Source: Piezodorus guildinii (lineage: Eukaryota; Arthropoda; Insecta; Hemiptera; Pentatomidae). Taken from it: DNA of 64,000 nucleotides. Positions 42,433 to 53,001 of this stretch are shown piece by piece. Location: the NCBI GenBank assembly GCA_023052935.1, contig CM041293.1, positions 176,629,600 to 176,693,599 on the forward strand, read 5' to 3'. The notes under the pieces are model-generated. The model did no database searches. It was not told the origin of the DNA and saw only the letters and a list, made by a program, of their open reading frames with translations. Both the position numbers and the translations under genes were made by a program. Position 1 is the stretch's first letter. The number at the start of each line of letters is the position of its first letter.

Positions 42433-43671
42433 TTAAGTCTTTATTAAGTCAATTATATCTAAAATTTTATTGGAGACCAACTCGCATATTTTTATTTTAC
42501 CATGAAGGTTGAAGTGCAAACCATGTCTTGTAAAATAATTCCTATTGCTCAACTTATTCAGGTCAACCAAGTGGGCCACTTTAGAGAAATTCACAACTTC
42601 TTGGTAAAACTGATTAAAATTTGTTATATTATCCTGGGCGGGAGATTTTTTAGGTCCCATATAATTAGTCGGAACATTACAAAGCAACAAATTTGTACAT
42701 CTTGCATCCATCACAGCATTGTACACAACACTCTTAGGCTCATCTAAACATTCACTCCACATATCGTTCGTACCACTTATTGTAACTACAAAATCGTTTT
42801 TTCCCATTTTTCGTAAAACGCCTTTAAGTTCTGATAAAACTTTCCAAGACTTGGCACCTGGTTTTACACTAGCTTCAATTTTAAAACCAGGTAGCATTTC
42901 AGTGATGATATCTGCAAGATGTCTTGTATGACTGTCGCCAATAAGTGAGATTTTTGGCCGAATATTTCTCACCCAGTCTTTTATTCTAATCATTCGCTGC
43001 TCAATTTTACTTACTATTGCAACATATTCTACATTTTCATATTTCCAATTGGCATCAAGCGGTGGTATCCTATAGTTTTTTGCATCAGATTTCTTGAAAA
43101 TCGCTTTGTCATCGTTTCTAGGAGAGTAACGTCTTTTATTTATTCGACCAGAATGATACAAATTTCTTTCTTTTGATGAACTTGGTGAAGTAAAGCAACA
43201 TGAGTCATCACTAGAATATTTATTGTAATGTTCAACCCTCGGATTGAAATCTACATGGAAAGAGTTATTACCTATATTACATCTCTTCTTTTCAGGGCTA
43301 GAACTGCTTGATGATGAATTCAGATCACTTTTACTCAAGATATTATTGATGCTATCTATCATTTGATGATTCCAAACAATTCTCTTTTTAGGTGGTGTAG
43401 AATTAGATCTGACATTGTCATCAGAAAGTCTTGGAAGATTTGTTTCTGATTTTCCACAAGCCCAATTAGCCAAATATTCTGCAGGATGATCCCAAATTTC
43501 ATCTATATCATCAAATCTATTTGTCTTTAAATTGTTTTGGGTCTGATATTTCAAATCTCCATCAGAAGAGCTGCAACCTTCAGAACTTGCAAGTTTCTTA
43601 GGGCTTAGATACTTGATAGCACTTTCACAAGCCAAGTTTTCAATAAAATACTTTTCATTTATGCTTACCAT
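42433..43671 (-). CDS. SGNH-hydrolase-like protein, 412 residues
   Basis: A single uninterrupted minus-strand frame from an ATG at 43669-43671 to a stop at 42433. Residues 1-205 look disordered: acidic and serine-rich, with a serine run at about 118-125 and basic patches (KKRIVW; RRYSPRND). Residues 238-412 form an SGNH/GDSL-type fold. Block I is LIGDSHTRHL (nucleophile S247), block II VKPGAKSW (Gly near 272), block III SGTNDMW (N302), and block V TRHGLHFNLHGK (H386). The usual Asp of block V (DxxH) is His383 here, so a full catalytic triad is not certain. In insects, similar SGNH domains sit in transposon-associated ORFs as well as host proteins. No transposase, RT or TIR adjoins this frame, which favours an intronless host gene or a solitary TE-derived ORF. 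No signal peptide or membrane segment; likely intracellular. Confidence 0.75.
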   Translation of the reverse strand: MVSINEKYFIENLACESAIKYLSPKKLASSEGCSSSDGDLKYQTQNNLKTNRFDDIDEIWDHPAEYLANWACGKSETNLPRLSDDNVRSNSTPPKKRIVWNHQMIDSINNILSKSDLNSSSSSSSPEKKRCNIGNNSFHVDFNPRVEHYNKYSSDDSCCFTSPSSSKERNLYHSGRINKRRYSPRNDDKAIFKKSDAKNYRIPPLDANWKYENVEYVAIVSKIEQRMIRIKDWVRNIRPKISLIGDSHTRHLADIITEMLPGFKIEASVKPGAKSWKVLSELKGVLRKMGKNDFVVTISGTNDMWSECLDEPKSVVYNAVMDARCTNLLLCNVPTNYMGPKKSPAQDNITNFNQFYQEVVNFSKVAHLVDLNKLSNRNYFTRHGLHFNLHGKIKICELVSNKILDIIDLIKT

Positions 43672-44150
43672 TGTATTGTTAAAAATTTTCCCAATAGTTA
43701 CATACTCAAGGTTTCATTATAAATTGATCATTCACACAAAAAACACTGTCACCTACACAAAACAATGATGAGCCGGAAATGATATGGAAAATCACATTAA
43801 AGGCAATAACTTCTTCGAACTAGAAACGGAACAAATATAAAACAATCTGTAATAATTTCAAGTTTAATTTAAACTAATAAATTTGTAAATATAACAAGAT
43901 GTGTATATAACTAAAGTTGTTGACATCTTCCAAGGAGCTAATACTGAATATGTTATCAAGTAAAGTAGGATTATTGTAATCAGAAGCGGATGTGTTGTAC
44001 TACCACCTACATGCCGTATTATCTTTTATATATACAAATTGTATAATACAATGTAGTCTACATATAATAAGTAGCCGAGGCAATGAAGGTTTTTTTTGTC
44101 GGAAGAAATTAGAGCTGATTTTTTGTCAGTTTTTAAAATCTAATTAGGGG
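43672..44150. other. Upstream region of the SGNH-like gene
   Basis: AT-rich with no recognised repeat. A promoter would be expected here for the minus-strand gene, but no clear TATA box or initiator stands out. Confidence 0.3.
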
Positions 44151-44151
44151 A

Positions 44152-44449
44152 GCGGCGTGGTCTAGTGGATAGAGCGCTAGTCTGCTGTGCTCAAGGTCCT
44201 GGGTTCGAATCCCGGCTGTGGCAGAATATTATTTATTCTGTTAATTCAGTCGGGGGGCGAACTTAGGGTATGGAGACCCTTCTGGGGCAGACCCAGCCTC
44301 TATAAAGTGGGTACCCAAATTAATTGGGGAAAAACCTGGCGGCTGAGCGTGATTAAGGCCTAATCACCTCATTGCACAGCCGTTGGCCTAGAAACAGTAC
44401 GAATCTCTATATGTACTGAGCCCAAGACCCTTCATGGGTTGTAGTGGTA

Positions 44450-44483
<34 letters not shown>
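44152..44483 (+). mobile_element. SINE-2, full length with 12-bp duplication and poly(T) tail
   Basis: tRNA-like head (GTGGTCTAGTGGATAGAGCG, GGTTCGAATCCC), then the GGGGGCGAACTTAGGG body, ending GTGGTACAGG and about 29 T residues. It is flanked by AAATCTAATTAG just before the head and again at 44484-44495, so the T-run lies inside the inserted unit. Confidence 0.95.
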
Positions 44484-44488
<5 letters not shown>

Positions 44489-44667
44489 TAATTAGAGGAG
44501 TATTTCCTCAAAAGCCCCCACTTCTCACTCTTGTGCTCCCCGCTAGCCTTCCTTGAACATCCGTTTCGGGAGTCTTTTAGTTATTATACATAACTTGGCC
44601 ATTACTCGTTCGATTCTAATGCGTAATGTGTCGTTTTATTTATTCATCTATAACTTTTAAACATGTT

Positions 44668-44777
44668 ATATAACATTTGTGCGTACAATTTATACTTTCG
44701 CCGCAATTTTCTAAAACGTAAAATTTTCGAATTAAAATTCATATTTTATGTGTTTTTCTTGAAATAGAATTTTTATT
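44668..44777 (+). repeat. Fold-back repeat, left arm
   Basis: ATATAACATTTGTGCGTACA to AATAGAATTTTTATT; pairs with 45023-45134 in inverted orientation. Confidence 0.85.
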
Positions 44778-45022
44778 TTATCATTATTAATAATATTTTA
44801 CTATTTCTGAAGGAAAGGCACTGAAATAAGCATAAATTAACTAGATACATCGAGCAAATCCGCAACACCCGAACACGTTTTAGGGCAAGCTTGGTGTCAA
44901 GCGCGCACTAGTACTAGGTTGTCTGTTGGTTCTTGACCCCAAAAATATAAAGTTAGGGACAATATTAAAGGATAGGAACTTTGCAACAACTTTTATTTGA
45001 CATTGTTTCTGACATAACTTCA
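44778..45022. other. Spacer of the fold-back repeat
   Basis: Less AT-rich than the arms (GCAAATCCGCAACACCCGAA near 44865). No coding frame. Confidence 0.5.
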
Positions 45023-45134
45023 AATAAAAATTCTTTTTCAAGAAAACCTCATAAAATATTAATTTTAATTCGAAAATTTTGTATGTTTTGGGAAATTATG
45101 GCGAAAGTACAAATTATACGCAAAAATGTTATAT
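45023..45134 (-). repeat. Fold-back repeat, right arm
   Basis: AATAAAAATTCTTTTTCAAG to AAAAATGTTATAT; joins directly to the following Hel-A copy. Confidence 0.85.
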
Positions 45135-45874
45135 CTTCTTTTCATAACTCTCTATTAACTTTTGAAAGCTTGAGTATAAGATAATATTTTTTCTAAAATC
45201 TTTAGCTTTCCAACGGTATATCATATATTTATTATACTGTTCTTATGTTCAAAAACAAAAAATTGCATTAAAAATTTTTTTTTTTCAGTTTTATCCTTTG
45301 GCTGCTTTTCGAATTCGCTCAACTTGCATATTTAGCTGTTTTTCATCAGTGTCAACAAGATAATATAGTTATTTTTATAGAATCAACAAAATTAAAGGTA
45401 CTTTAGAGGAAGAAAATTTAAAATATCGACATTTAAGCCCTGTCAGACCATTTTAATCAGAATGAAACCTACATGATATTAAAGTCCATTACTTTTTACA
45501 TCAATATAACGAGTTTAATCAAAATCGTCCGAACCCTTTTCAAGAAAATTGAAAAAAGGTGCAAAATGCATAGTATAAAGTGGCTCTTCTGGTAAGCTCA
45601 TTGTGATGAAAAAGATTTTGTAACGTCTCGGGCGTATATTTGTCTTAAATATGAAATTTCAGTTTCATAGGGCTTACCGTTTCCTCCCGATAGTTACCAC
45701 CCCCCCCCTCCCCACACACAACACACACACACACACACACAGACGCAGACCTTTTTGCGGGACTTGGTTATTTGGACTCAAGGGATCCTAAAATGTGTAT
45801 TTCCGTTGAAAACTGGGATTCGAAAATTTTCACGATCACAATACTTTCCCTTACTATATATAGTAAGTGAAAGT
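45135..45874 (+). mobile_element. Hel-A, 5'-truncated
   Basis: Runs from the TTCATAACTCTCTATTAACT section to the 18-bp palindrome and TGAAAGT. A C-run and (AC)n near 45700-45741 fill the family's microsatellite position. Confidence 0.88.
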
Positions 45875-46077
45875 GAAAATTATATAAAACATAAAAGCTG
45901 TAGACAGATATAATAAATAGAAGCTGAGCAACTATAAGGATATAAAGTTAAGTGACTGTTGCAGGCAATAATTTTCACAGCTAAATTAGTCAATCTAAAA
46001 TTAATGTTTCTGTCAAAACAACATAATTCATTTTTCAACTTTAAGCTTATTTAAAACTTCATTGTATGATGAGAGAT
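45875..46077. other. Unassigned spacer
   Basis: No recognised feature. Confidence 0.4.
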
Positions 46078-46112
46078 AAGTGAAAGTTGTGTGTTGAGCG
46101 AACCAGATTTTT
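46078..46112 (-). repeat. Hel-A terminal stub
   Basis: GATAAGTGAAAGTTGTGTGT then GAGCGAACCAGA. Confidence 0.6.
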
Positions 46113-46550
46113 TTTTTATTAATGACAATCCTTACTAAAAAATGTATCGATAAAATTAATATAAATACATAAATAAATATGATAAACTATTTATTATTTA
46201 AAATAATATTGAAAATACATATATTTTTCATAATATAGTCTTCATTGTATAATACGATGGCTTTTAATGCCTCGTTGGTTTTTTTCTTTATGGAATATTA
46301 TAGTACTTAATGAAGTTGTGAGCTGTACATAAGTACTAGATTTTTAAATATTTCTTAGAAACTCAACCAGCTTTATAGTTTTGTTAGTCAGAATCCAATC
46401 TTGTAATAAAACCAAAAATTCTGCTTATACGTAAATAAATTTAAGTTGACTCAAGATCTCACAAAGTTTTTAGCAATTTAACATTTAAATGCAACCTCTT
46501 TTTTTTAAAAAATTCTATATTAAAAAAAAAATTAATAACCTTAAAAAATA
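46113..46550. other. AT-rich spacer
   Basis: No recognised feature. Confidence 0.4.
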
Positions 46551-46555
46551 ATAAA

Positions 46556-46788
46556 AGGTTGCGGTTTCAAACGCAGCAGTTGGTCCTGGGTTTTTATAAA
46601 TAGGAGTAAAAAATCCTTGGTTATGCCGTTCTTCGGAGGTGACGTAAAATGGTGGTCCAGAGCATGCGAAGTTAAGTACACTTAAAAATCCCTATCCTAT
46701 TTTAAACCTGAACAGGCAAACTTTATGACTCCCACTCTAGCGTTGTCCGATCAGTCACAGTAGCATTAAGTGACGATAATCTGTAACT
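46556..46788 (+). mobile_element. SINE-1, degraded, head truncated
   Basis: Begins at a degenerate box B (GGTTTCAAACGC) and keeps the central CGTTCTTCGGAGGTGACGTA block. The tail is lost. Confidence 0.8.
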
Positions 46789-46799
46789 GGTGAGATGGA

Positions 46800-47345
46800 A
46801 TTTATAGTCAAAATTGGTGGGGTGGGGTCTCTCAGACCCCAGGTCACAATTTTTTTTTTTTTTTATATTCTAAAACATCTAGAATTGTTTATTCTTGTAA
46901 AATACGTTAATTCAACCTATTTTCACCATAAAATAGGATGCTTATAAAATTGAATAAATGCCTAATATTATTAAATACACTTTATTAATATTTTTTTTTT
47001 TTAATGTTAATTCCAAGCAATGAAAACATTTGTAAAATAATATATAAACATGTTCTTATCTTAAAGTTAATTATATTTTAAAAACTGAAAATGATTAAAA
47101 AAATGAAACTTTTATATTGTAAAGAAAGTATGCACAACTAAAATTAGGCACAGTTTTTGCAATAGGAAACCGAACATCGTCCACAAATATTTTGTTCACA
47201 TTTAATACTAACTAGAGATGACTTCCTATCCTTGTTTCTTGGACAAAAATATTATCTCCTTTTCTTCGGAGGGCCCTTATGACTATATGTGTTAGATTCT
47301 TCAGGGTTTTTTCAACAAATTGAAAAACACACTTTCATTTTATCT
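46800..47345 (-). pseudogene. piggyBac-like transposase, C-terminal remnant and 3' end
   Basis: The minus strand at about 47144-47290 reads PPKKRR, then YFCPRNKDRKSSL, IKCEQNICGRCSVSY and CKNCA before a stop. The C-x2-3-C ... C-x2-C ... C-x2-C pattern matches the cysteine-rich zinc-binding tail that piggyBac-type transposases use to bind their terminal repeats. One expected cysteine near the start is replaced by a stop (RR-TAA-YFC), so the frame is broken. To its left, near 46823-46839, GGGGTCTCTCAGACCCC is a 17-bp imperfect palindrome of the kind found in piggyBac-like ends. The catalytic domain was not found. Confidence 0.7.
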
Positions 47346-48055
47346 GAAAATACAATACCATACTCAATACCCAAAAATAATAAAAGAGGTATAAAAATAC
47401 ATGAAATCGTGAAATAATATTCGCATCGACAACACTAGGTTAAACGCACGCATGTGTACGGTTTCAGTGTCACAAACCTGCGAAAAAGTAGTTTAGGAAC
47501 GAAATTACATTTTTTAATAAAAGATTACGATAATAATATCCAAAAGGCAGTGACTCAAGAGAACATGTGGGATAGAAGCAGTGCTGCCAACACGAAAGAG
47601 CGGATTGGCACGAAGCCTCCCATTGTAGTCCGGTCATTATCGGCTTAAAAGAAAACGTTTCGTGTGAAGGCACGTGTTATTACTTAAAGGAAGGCTATTA
47701 TATCGTAATAGGCTTTAGAAAGCGGGCGGAAGGTGTCGCTACTATAATCTTCTTTACAGCTGATCTAGGAGGCTTCGATAGTTAGTCTAAATAGAGAGAT
47801 TAGACCTCTGATACCTCACATAATACCAAAGATAATAAGAAATACTTCATAGTACTATCTATAATTGGTCAACATTCACTAAGTTATTTGGTCATCGATA
47901 TATCTCAAATATGACGACAATAAAGCTGATATTTTTATAGAGGTTCACCTTACCTTCTTGTTGTACAATAAGTTTGGGAAAATTGGTTCTCTTCACTGGT
48001 AAAAAAAAAATAAAAAATAAAAAAAAGATTAAAATCTTCCACATTTTGGTTTCTT
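47346..48055. other. Unassigned region, moderately complex
   Basis: The frames at 47454-47648 (+) and 47470-47673 (-) overlap each other and match nothing recognised. The segment 47560-47800 is less AT-rich than its surroundings. Confidence 0.3.
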
Positions 48056-48190
48056 ATGTTTAATAATGAACCTTTGCATACGACCAAACAAAAAATTACC
48101 CCCTCCCCTTCACCTCAAGATTTGATGGCTCACGTTTCAAGATACATAGAGCTCGAATAACGTATAAAAAATCCATTCTCCGTACGCCGT
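48056..48190 (+). repeat. Repeat D piece
   Basis: AATAATGAACCTTTGCATAC, AAAAAATTACCCCCTC, and GGCTCACGTTTCAAGATAC, similar to 54485-54615 and, more weakly, 58830-58890. Confidence 0.55.
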
Positions 48191-48372
48191 CCTCGCCTTT
48201 TGTCTGAAATTAATGGACCAGTTATTCGAAATTTAGCCGAAAAATATAAGGGCATCCGACGATCATCTTTACACCTGGCCGTTGATATCAACAGATTAAT
48301 TTCAAAATGGAGGGCGATTAAAATTATTTAATTCAATAACACCGTTATTTTCGAAGATACAGACAAGTTTTT
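48191..48372. other. Short unassigned spacer
   Basis: No recognised feature. Confidence 0.35.
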
Positions 48373-49227
48373 ACTTTCACTTGAAATATATTGTAAGGGC
48401 AGGTATTGATTTTCAATTCCAATTTTCAATGGAAATACGTTTTAGAGTCTCCTGAGGCCATATGACCAACCCCGCAAAAAGGTCTGTGTGTGGTAAGTCT
48501 AGCACAAAAAAGGAAAAGTCATCCGAAACTGAAATTTCATATTTAAAACAACTGTATGACTGAGCTGTTACATTGCAAAATTTTCATCAGAATCGGCGTA
48601 CTAGAAGAGCAAACTTCAACCATTCATTTTGCAACTTTTTACGATTTTCTCAAAAACGGCTCTAACGATTTTGATCAAACTCTAACTTGGACGGGCTTTA
48701 ATATCTTGTAGGTTTCATTCTGATTGAAATAGTCTGACAGAGCTTAATTGCCGATATTACAAAATGTCTTCCTCTAAAGTACCTATACTTTTATCGTTTT
48801 TATAAAATTGATCGTATCATCTGATTAGCAAATCTAAAAAACAGGTAAATATATAAGTTGAACGAATTCGATAACCAACTAAAGGAGAAAAGTGCAAACA
48901 TATTTTTTAATGCAATTTTTGTGTTTTTAAACACAAGAATAGTAATATATATGTATAATATACCGTTGGAATACTAAAGATTTTTGAAAAAAAAAAAACT
49001 TAAACATACTAATGTAAAAGTTGACGGAGAGTGATGAAAAGCCGATAAAACAAACTGATTGTCGTATATAATAATATAATAGATTATTTAATAAAACACA
49101 TATTTCTTTTAAAATCCAATTTAAATAATTCTTTAATAATTTATTTTTGTTTATAAATTTGTTTAAAAATTCTTAAATTGATATAAATAACGGAGGTACG
49201 TGAAAGTCGTGTGTTGCGGGCACGAGA
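48373..49227 (-). mobile_element. Hel-A, full length, old copy
   Basis: Starts ACTTTCACTTGAAATATATT (hairpin end) and ends GTCGTGTGTTGCGGGCACGA. Many substitutions and no (GT)n expansion (GGTCTGTGTGTGGTAAG). Confidence 0.85.
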
Positions 49228-49231
49228 TTTG

Positions 49232-49310
49232 TTTTTCATAAGAATAGTATTATAGATATACTACGATAAAAGCTAAAGATATTAGAAAAAAAAAATGTTT
49301 TCAAAGTTTT
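49232..49310 (-). repeat. Hel-A fragment
   Basis: ATAAGAATAGTATTATAGAT, AAAGCTAAAGATATTAG; about 80 bp. Confidence 0.6.
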
Positions 49311-49319
49311 GATATTGCA

Positions 49320-49845
49320 ACAATTCTTTATTGAGTAATATTACAATCTGTCCAATTTAAGTCATTTTTAATAGTGATTAAGTTATTTCGACCACGCCAA
49401 TGACCCTCAAGGGTAGAGGCGGATAAGCAAATAAAAAATAAAATAAAAAATAATAGTGATAAAGTAAAACATTCACACGATATATACAAAATAATAAATT
49501 TATATAATAATAATACAATATACATATATACAAAACAAAATCAATAAAATATATACAAAAGTCAATCATACCTATATACAATTCACAAGCATACAGCACG
49601 TGAGTGGAGAATCTAGCCAATGCTAGAACTCCATTATACATGTTACAAGAGATCACGAGGCCACTGCTGTTTCAACCTTCTAGGAGGATGATAAGGATGT
49701 GTGGAGCTGGATAAGGATTGAGCTAGGGGATTAGGGTGATGGATAAGGTTCTGATGAAATTTAGAGAATTTTAATGGTATAAGGTCTAAAATAAATGGAA
49801 TATTTAGGTCGCGGTGTAAGGTATGGGTTTACAAAGTTAAAAAAC
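49320..49845 (-). pseudogene. Jockey-type 3' fragment, divergent lineage
   Basis: The minus strand in broken frames encodes NIPFILDLIPLKFSKFHQN-like text and the terminal RRLKQQWPRDLL (near 49655-49690), equivalent to RRLKRRWQRDLL in the fragment at 101-637. Its 3' UTR (49320-49640) is unrelated to that of the other fragments, so it is a separate subfamily. Heavily mutated. Confidence 0.65.
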
Positions 49846-49950
49846 TTAATGCAAAAAAGAGATAACGGACATATACGTCAGTATTTATTGCAGATAATAA
49901 TTTCTATTGTTAGGTTATTCAATCGTAAACAGGGGTTACCTGTAGCCCTG

Positions 49951-50426
49951 TGTAAAAATATTATCTTATACATACCATTGTAAAAGCTAACGGAGAGTGA
50001 TGAAAAGCCGATAAAACAAAGTAATTGAGACGTTGATTTCCAAAAGGTACTATATCCATTCTAGGAAATTTTACAGGAAGCGCGGAAATCTCTCATTACT
50101 ATATAATTAAACTACCTAATTACCGTCTTTTCGCATTAAAATCTAAAATTGTATTTTTACTATATTAATAACATCATATTAAAGTTATGAAATGAAATTT
50201 TTTAGTACGATTTGGAACGAAATTAAATCCGTTATAAGTACTTTAAGAAAATGGCCGAATTTCTAAAGCTTTTTTTTAAGGTCTTGAAAGATCATTATAT
50301 AAAATCAAATAGAAGATTTAGATTACACAAAGTGATGAGAATACAAATATGTAAAAAAATCAGTTTCGTAAAAAATGTCCTTTAGTACCTTTTGGAAATC
50401 AACGTCTCAATTGTCGTAGATAATAA
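49951..50426 (-). repeat. Hel-A fragment interrupted by Fam-B
   Basis: ATTATCTTATACATACCATT and GATGAAAAGCCGATAAAACA lead to GTAATT. After the Fam-B insertion the text resumes GTCGTAGATAATA, then SINE-1 starts. Confidence 0.75.
50027..50408. mobile_element. Fam-B, 382-bp internally deleted copy
   Basis: Perfect-looking ends GAGACGTTGATTTCCAAAAG and CTTTTGGAAATCAACGTCTC. The flanks AATT at 50023-50026 and 50409-50412 restore the Hel-A target when removed. MITE-sized derivative of the 1.28-kb form. Confidence 0.93.
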
Positions 50427-50711
50427 GGGATCACTTGTGGCTGGGTGGTTAGCATAACAGCCTCCTATGCGAAAGGTCCCAGGTCCAAAACCGCAGGTGG
50501 CTCAAGGATTTTTTAATGAGAGTAAAAATTGCTTAGTTATGGCGTCCTTCGGAGGGGACGTTAAAAGGTGGTCCCGAGCCAGTGCGATGTCAGGTATTCG
50601 TTAAAGTTCCCTACCCTAATTAAACCGGGATAGACAAAATTTAGCACTCTCACTGTAGCATCGTCCGATTAGCCACAGGAGCATAAAGGAACGTTAAATA
50701 AATAAACAAAC
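50427..50711 (+). mobile_element. SINE-1, full length
   Basis: Complete, with box B altered to GGTCCAAAACC. Inserted into the same Hel-A copy as the Fam-B element, 15 bp away. Confidence 0.92.
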
Positions 50712-51215
50712 TCAATCTGAAACACAGGTTTTCATCAAAATTCATTTAATTATTAAACTTTTTTTCAGGTCTAACTTTAATTATAAGTTCTTAAATTGAT
50801 TTCTACAACCGATATTTTAAAAATTAACACTCCATGTGTTACCACCCAATATATTGAATTTGGTATTGGAAAATAAATATTGAGAATCTGAAGCTCTTTT
50901 CTTTCTTGTCATGTCAAACATAGGCAGAAAATGTGGTCGTCAAAAGATTCCTAAAACCCATTTTGTAAAAGAACAGATGTGGGTCTACCCTAGCAGGTAG
51001 GAGAACCACAAGGGGTTAGGCAGGTAGTCACAGTCCTCGGAGCACTAACAACAGTCTAAATAAGAAACTAAATGGCCACCGTATCATTATCTTTTATCTG
51101 TCATTAAATATTATTGCTCAGCGTGACCTGGCAGCTTTCTTTTCATTAGGCTTAGAGTAGATTTGATGTCTTCCCATCCACGCTTCGGTTTATATTTAGT
51201 ATTTTCCTTGAAAAA
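50712..51215. other. Unassigned spacer
   Basis: No recognised coding frame. 50930-51160 is of mixed composition and could be old retroelement DNA. Confidence 0.3.
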
Positions 51216-51217
51216 AA

Positions 51218-52108
51218 TCTGGTGCGGGCAACACACGACTTTCACTTACCTCCATTTTAAAAATCGATGAAAGAATTTTCAAATACAATTAGAGATAAAA
51301 ATACGTGAAACTATTAAATAATTAATTAAATTAAATTTCTATAGAAACATGTGTTTTATTAAAAAATCTATTATATTGTTATCTAAAATAATTAGTTAGT
51401 TTTATCTTATTTTCATAACTCTCTATTAACTTTTAAAAGCTCGAGAAAAAGATAATATTTTTTCTAAAATCTTTAGCTTTCAAACGGTATATCATACATG
51501 TATATTATTGCTCTTGTGTTAAAAAACAAAACATTTCTTTAAAAATATATTTTTTCAGTTTTTTTCCTTTAGTTAGATATCGAATTCGTTCAACTTATAT
51601 ATTTACCTGTTTTTCTTCAATGGTAACAAGATAATATGGTTATTTTTATAGAATCAACAAAATTAAAGGTACTTCAGAGAAAGAAAATGTAAAATGTCGG
51701 CATTTAAGTCCTTTCAAACCATTTTTAATCCGAATGAAACCTAAATGATATTGAAGCCCATCAAATTTTACATCGATATAGGGAGTTTAATCAAAATCGT
51801 CGGAACCGTTTTCGAGAAAATCGAAAAAAGATGCAAATTGCATGGTATAAAGTGGCTTTTCTGGTAAGCTCATTTTGATGAAAAAGGTTTTGTAACGTCT
51901 CGGGCGTATATTTGTCTTAAATATGAAATTTCAGTTTCATAGGACTTGCCGTTTCCGCCCGGGAGTTACCACACATACACAGACCTTTTTGCGGGACTAG
52001 GTTATTTGGACTCAGGGGATCCTAAAATGTGTATTTCCGTTGAAAACTGGAATTCGAAAATTTTCACGATCGCAATACTTTCCCTTACTATATATAGTAA
52101 GTGAAAGT
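51218..52108 (+). mobile_element. Hel-A, reference full-length copy (Helentron-like, non-autonomous)
   Basis: An 891-bp non-coding unit. One end is TCTGGTGCGGGCAACACACG followed by ACTTTCACTTAC. The other ends GTAAGTGAAAGT, the complement of ACTTTCACTTAC, preceded by an 18-bp perfect palindrome CTTACTATATATAGTAAG. So the inverted repeat is terminal at one end and about 20 bp in at the other. A CA microsatellite sits in the same internal place in all copies. The flanks are A/T-rich and no target duplication is seen. Offset inverted repeats, a terminal hairpin, an internal microsatellite, no target duplication and T/A-run insertion fit Helentron/Helitron2-type elements. A Helitron helicase remnant next to three copies at 54624-56604 adds support. 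Confidence 0.72.
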
Positions 52109-52146
52109 AATATGTGTTCTAAATGAAGCTAATATATTCGGAAAAA

Positions 52147-52302
52147 TCTGGTTCGGGCAACACACGGCTTCCAATACCCTCATTAGTTAAAATCAATTAA
52201 GCTATTACATAAAATCAGAATTAAAAATTTTAAAGAATACAGTTTTACTTAATAATAAATTATATTGTTTTACATTAAATGATATAACAATATAAAATGT
52301 AA
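52147..52302 (+). repeat. Hel-A 5' fragment
   Basis: TCTGGTTCGGGCAACACACG start, truncated by the Jockey fragment after about 155 bp. Confidence 0.75.
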
Positions 52303-52725
52303 AATGAACACTGAAGTCTATGCCCTATTTGTTACTATTAAACCATCAAATTCTTCTCGTACCCAATCCTTAAAATCCAAAATCCTTCGTAAAATCTTTA
52401 ACGCTCCTTACTTTTTGACAAATAAGCTCATCCATAAAGATCTTAATGTTCCATATGTTACTGAATTAGCCCGAACCAGGTATCAATCATTTCCAGTTCC
52501 GCTCTAATCCGCTAGTTTCTATCCTATCGTCCTCTTCGATTCCTGATAATCCTCCGAGGCTTCTGAAAAGAAGATAGCTCTGAGACCTTCTAGTTTAGAA
52601 TATTTCCAGAGTGCTGCAAATGGGTAGCGTCTCTACATATATTTCATGTCAGTTTACTACGTCCATCACATTTACTTGATGTATACAATACGCTCAATAA
52701 ATATGTTTAGAAAAAACAAAATAAT
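52303..52725 (+). pseudogene. Jockey-type 3' fragment
   Basis: The plus strand at 52325-52500 is open for SNSSRTQSLKSKILRKIFNA, then VTELARTRYQSF. The tail (RRLLKRR-like, near 52550) follows in another frame, then the TTCTGAAAAGAAGATAGC segment and the 3' UTR shared with 911-1508. Confidence 0.85.
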
Positions 52726-52734
52726 TAACCAACT

Positions 52735-52905
52735 AGAAATCGTTGTTATATCTTTTTTTTTTTTTAAAGTTTTATAAACTCGCTAGTGTTAGAATGCATA
52801 CTTTTTTTAAAAATTATTTTAGCAATTATAATTTTTTTAATGAAAGGTTATCCATGAAAGCTAGTATTGAATAATACCGCTCTTAAGTATCTATTTCTCT
52901 TCTTT
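52735..52905 (+). repeat. Repeat D piece
   Basis: AACTCGCTAGTGTTAGAATG then TTATCCATGAAAGCTAGTAT, matching the sequence either side of the mariner at 57729-58651. Confidence 0.5.
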
Positions 52906-52910
52906 ATATA

Positions 52911-53000
<90 letters not shown>
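52906..53000. repeat. Compound (TA)n(TG)n microsatellite
   Basis: About 30 TA units followed by about 11 TG units. Confidence 0.95.

Positions 53001-53001
<1 letters not shown>

Noticed and set aside
42502..42931. Plus-strand frames opposite the SGNH-like gene
   Set aside because: Antisense to a well-supported minus-strand protein; no domains.
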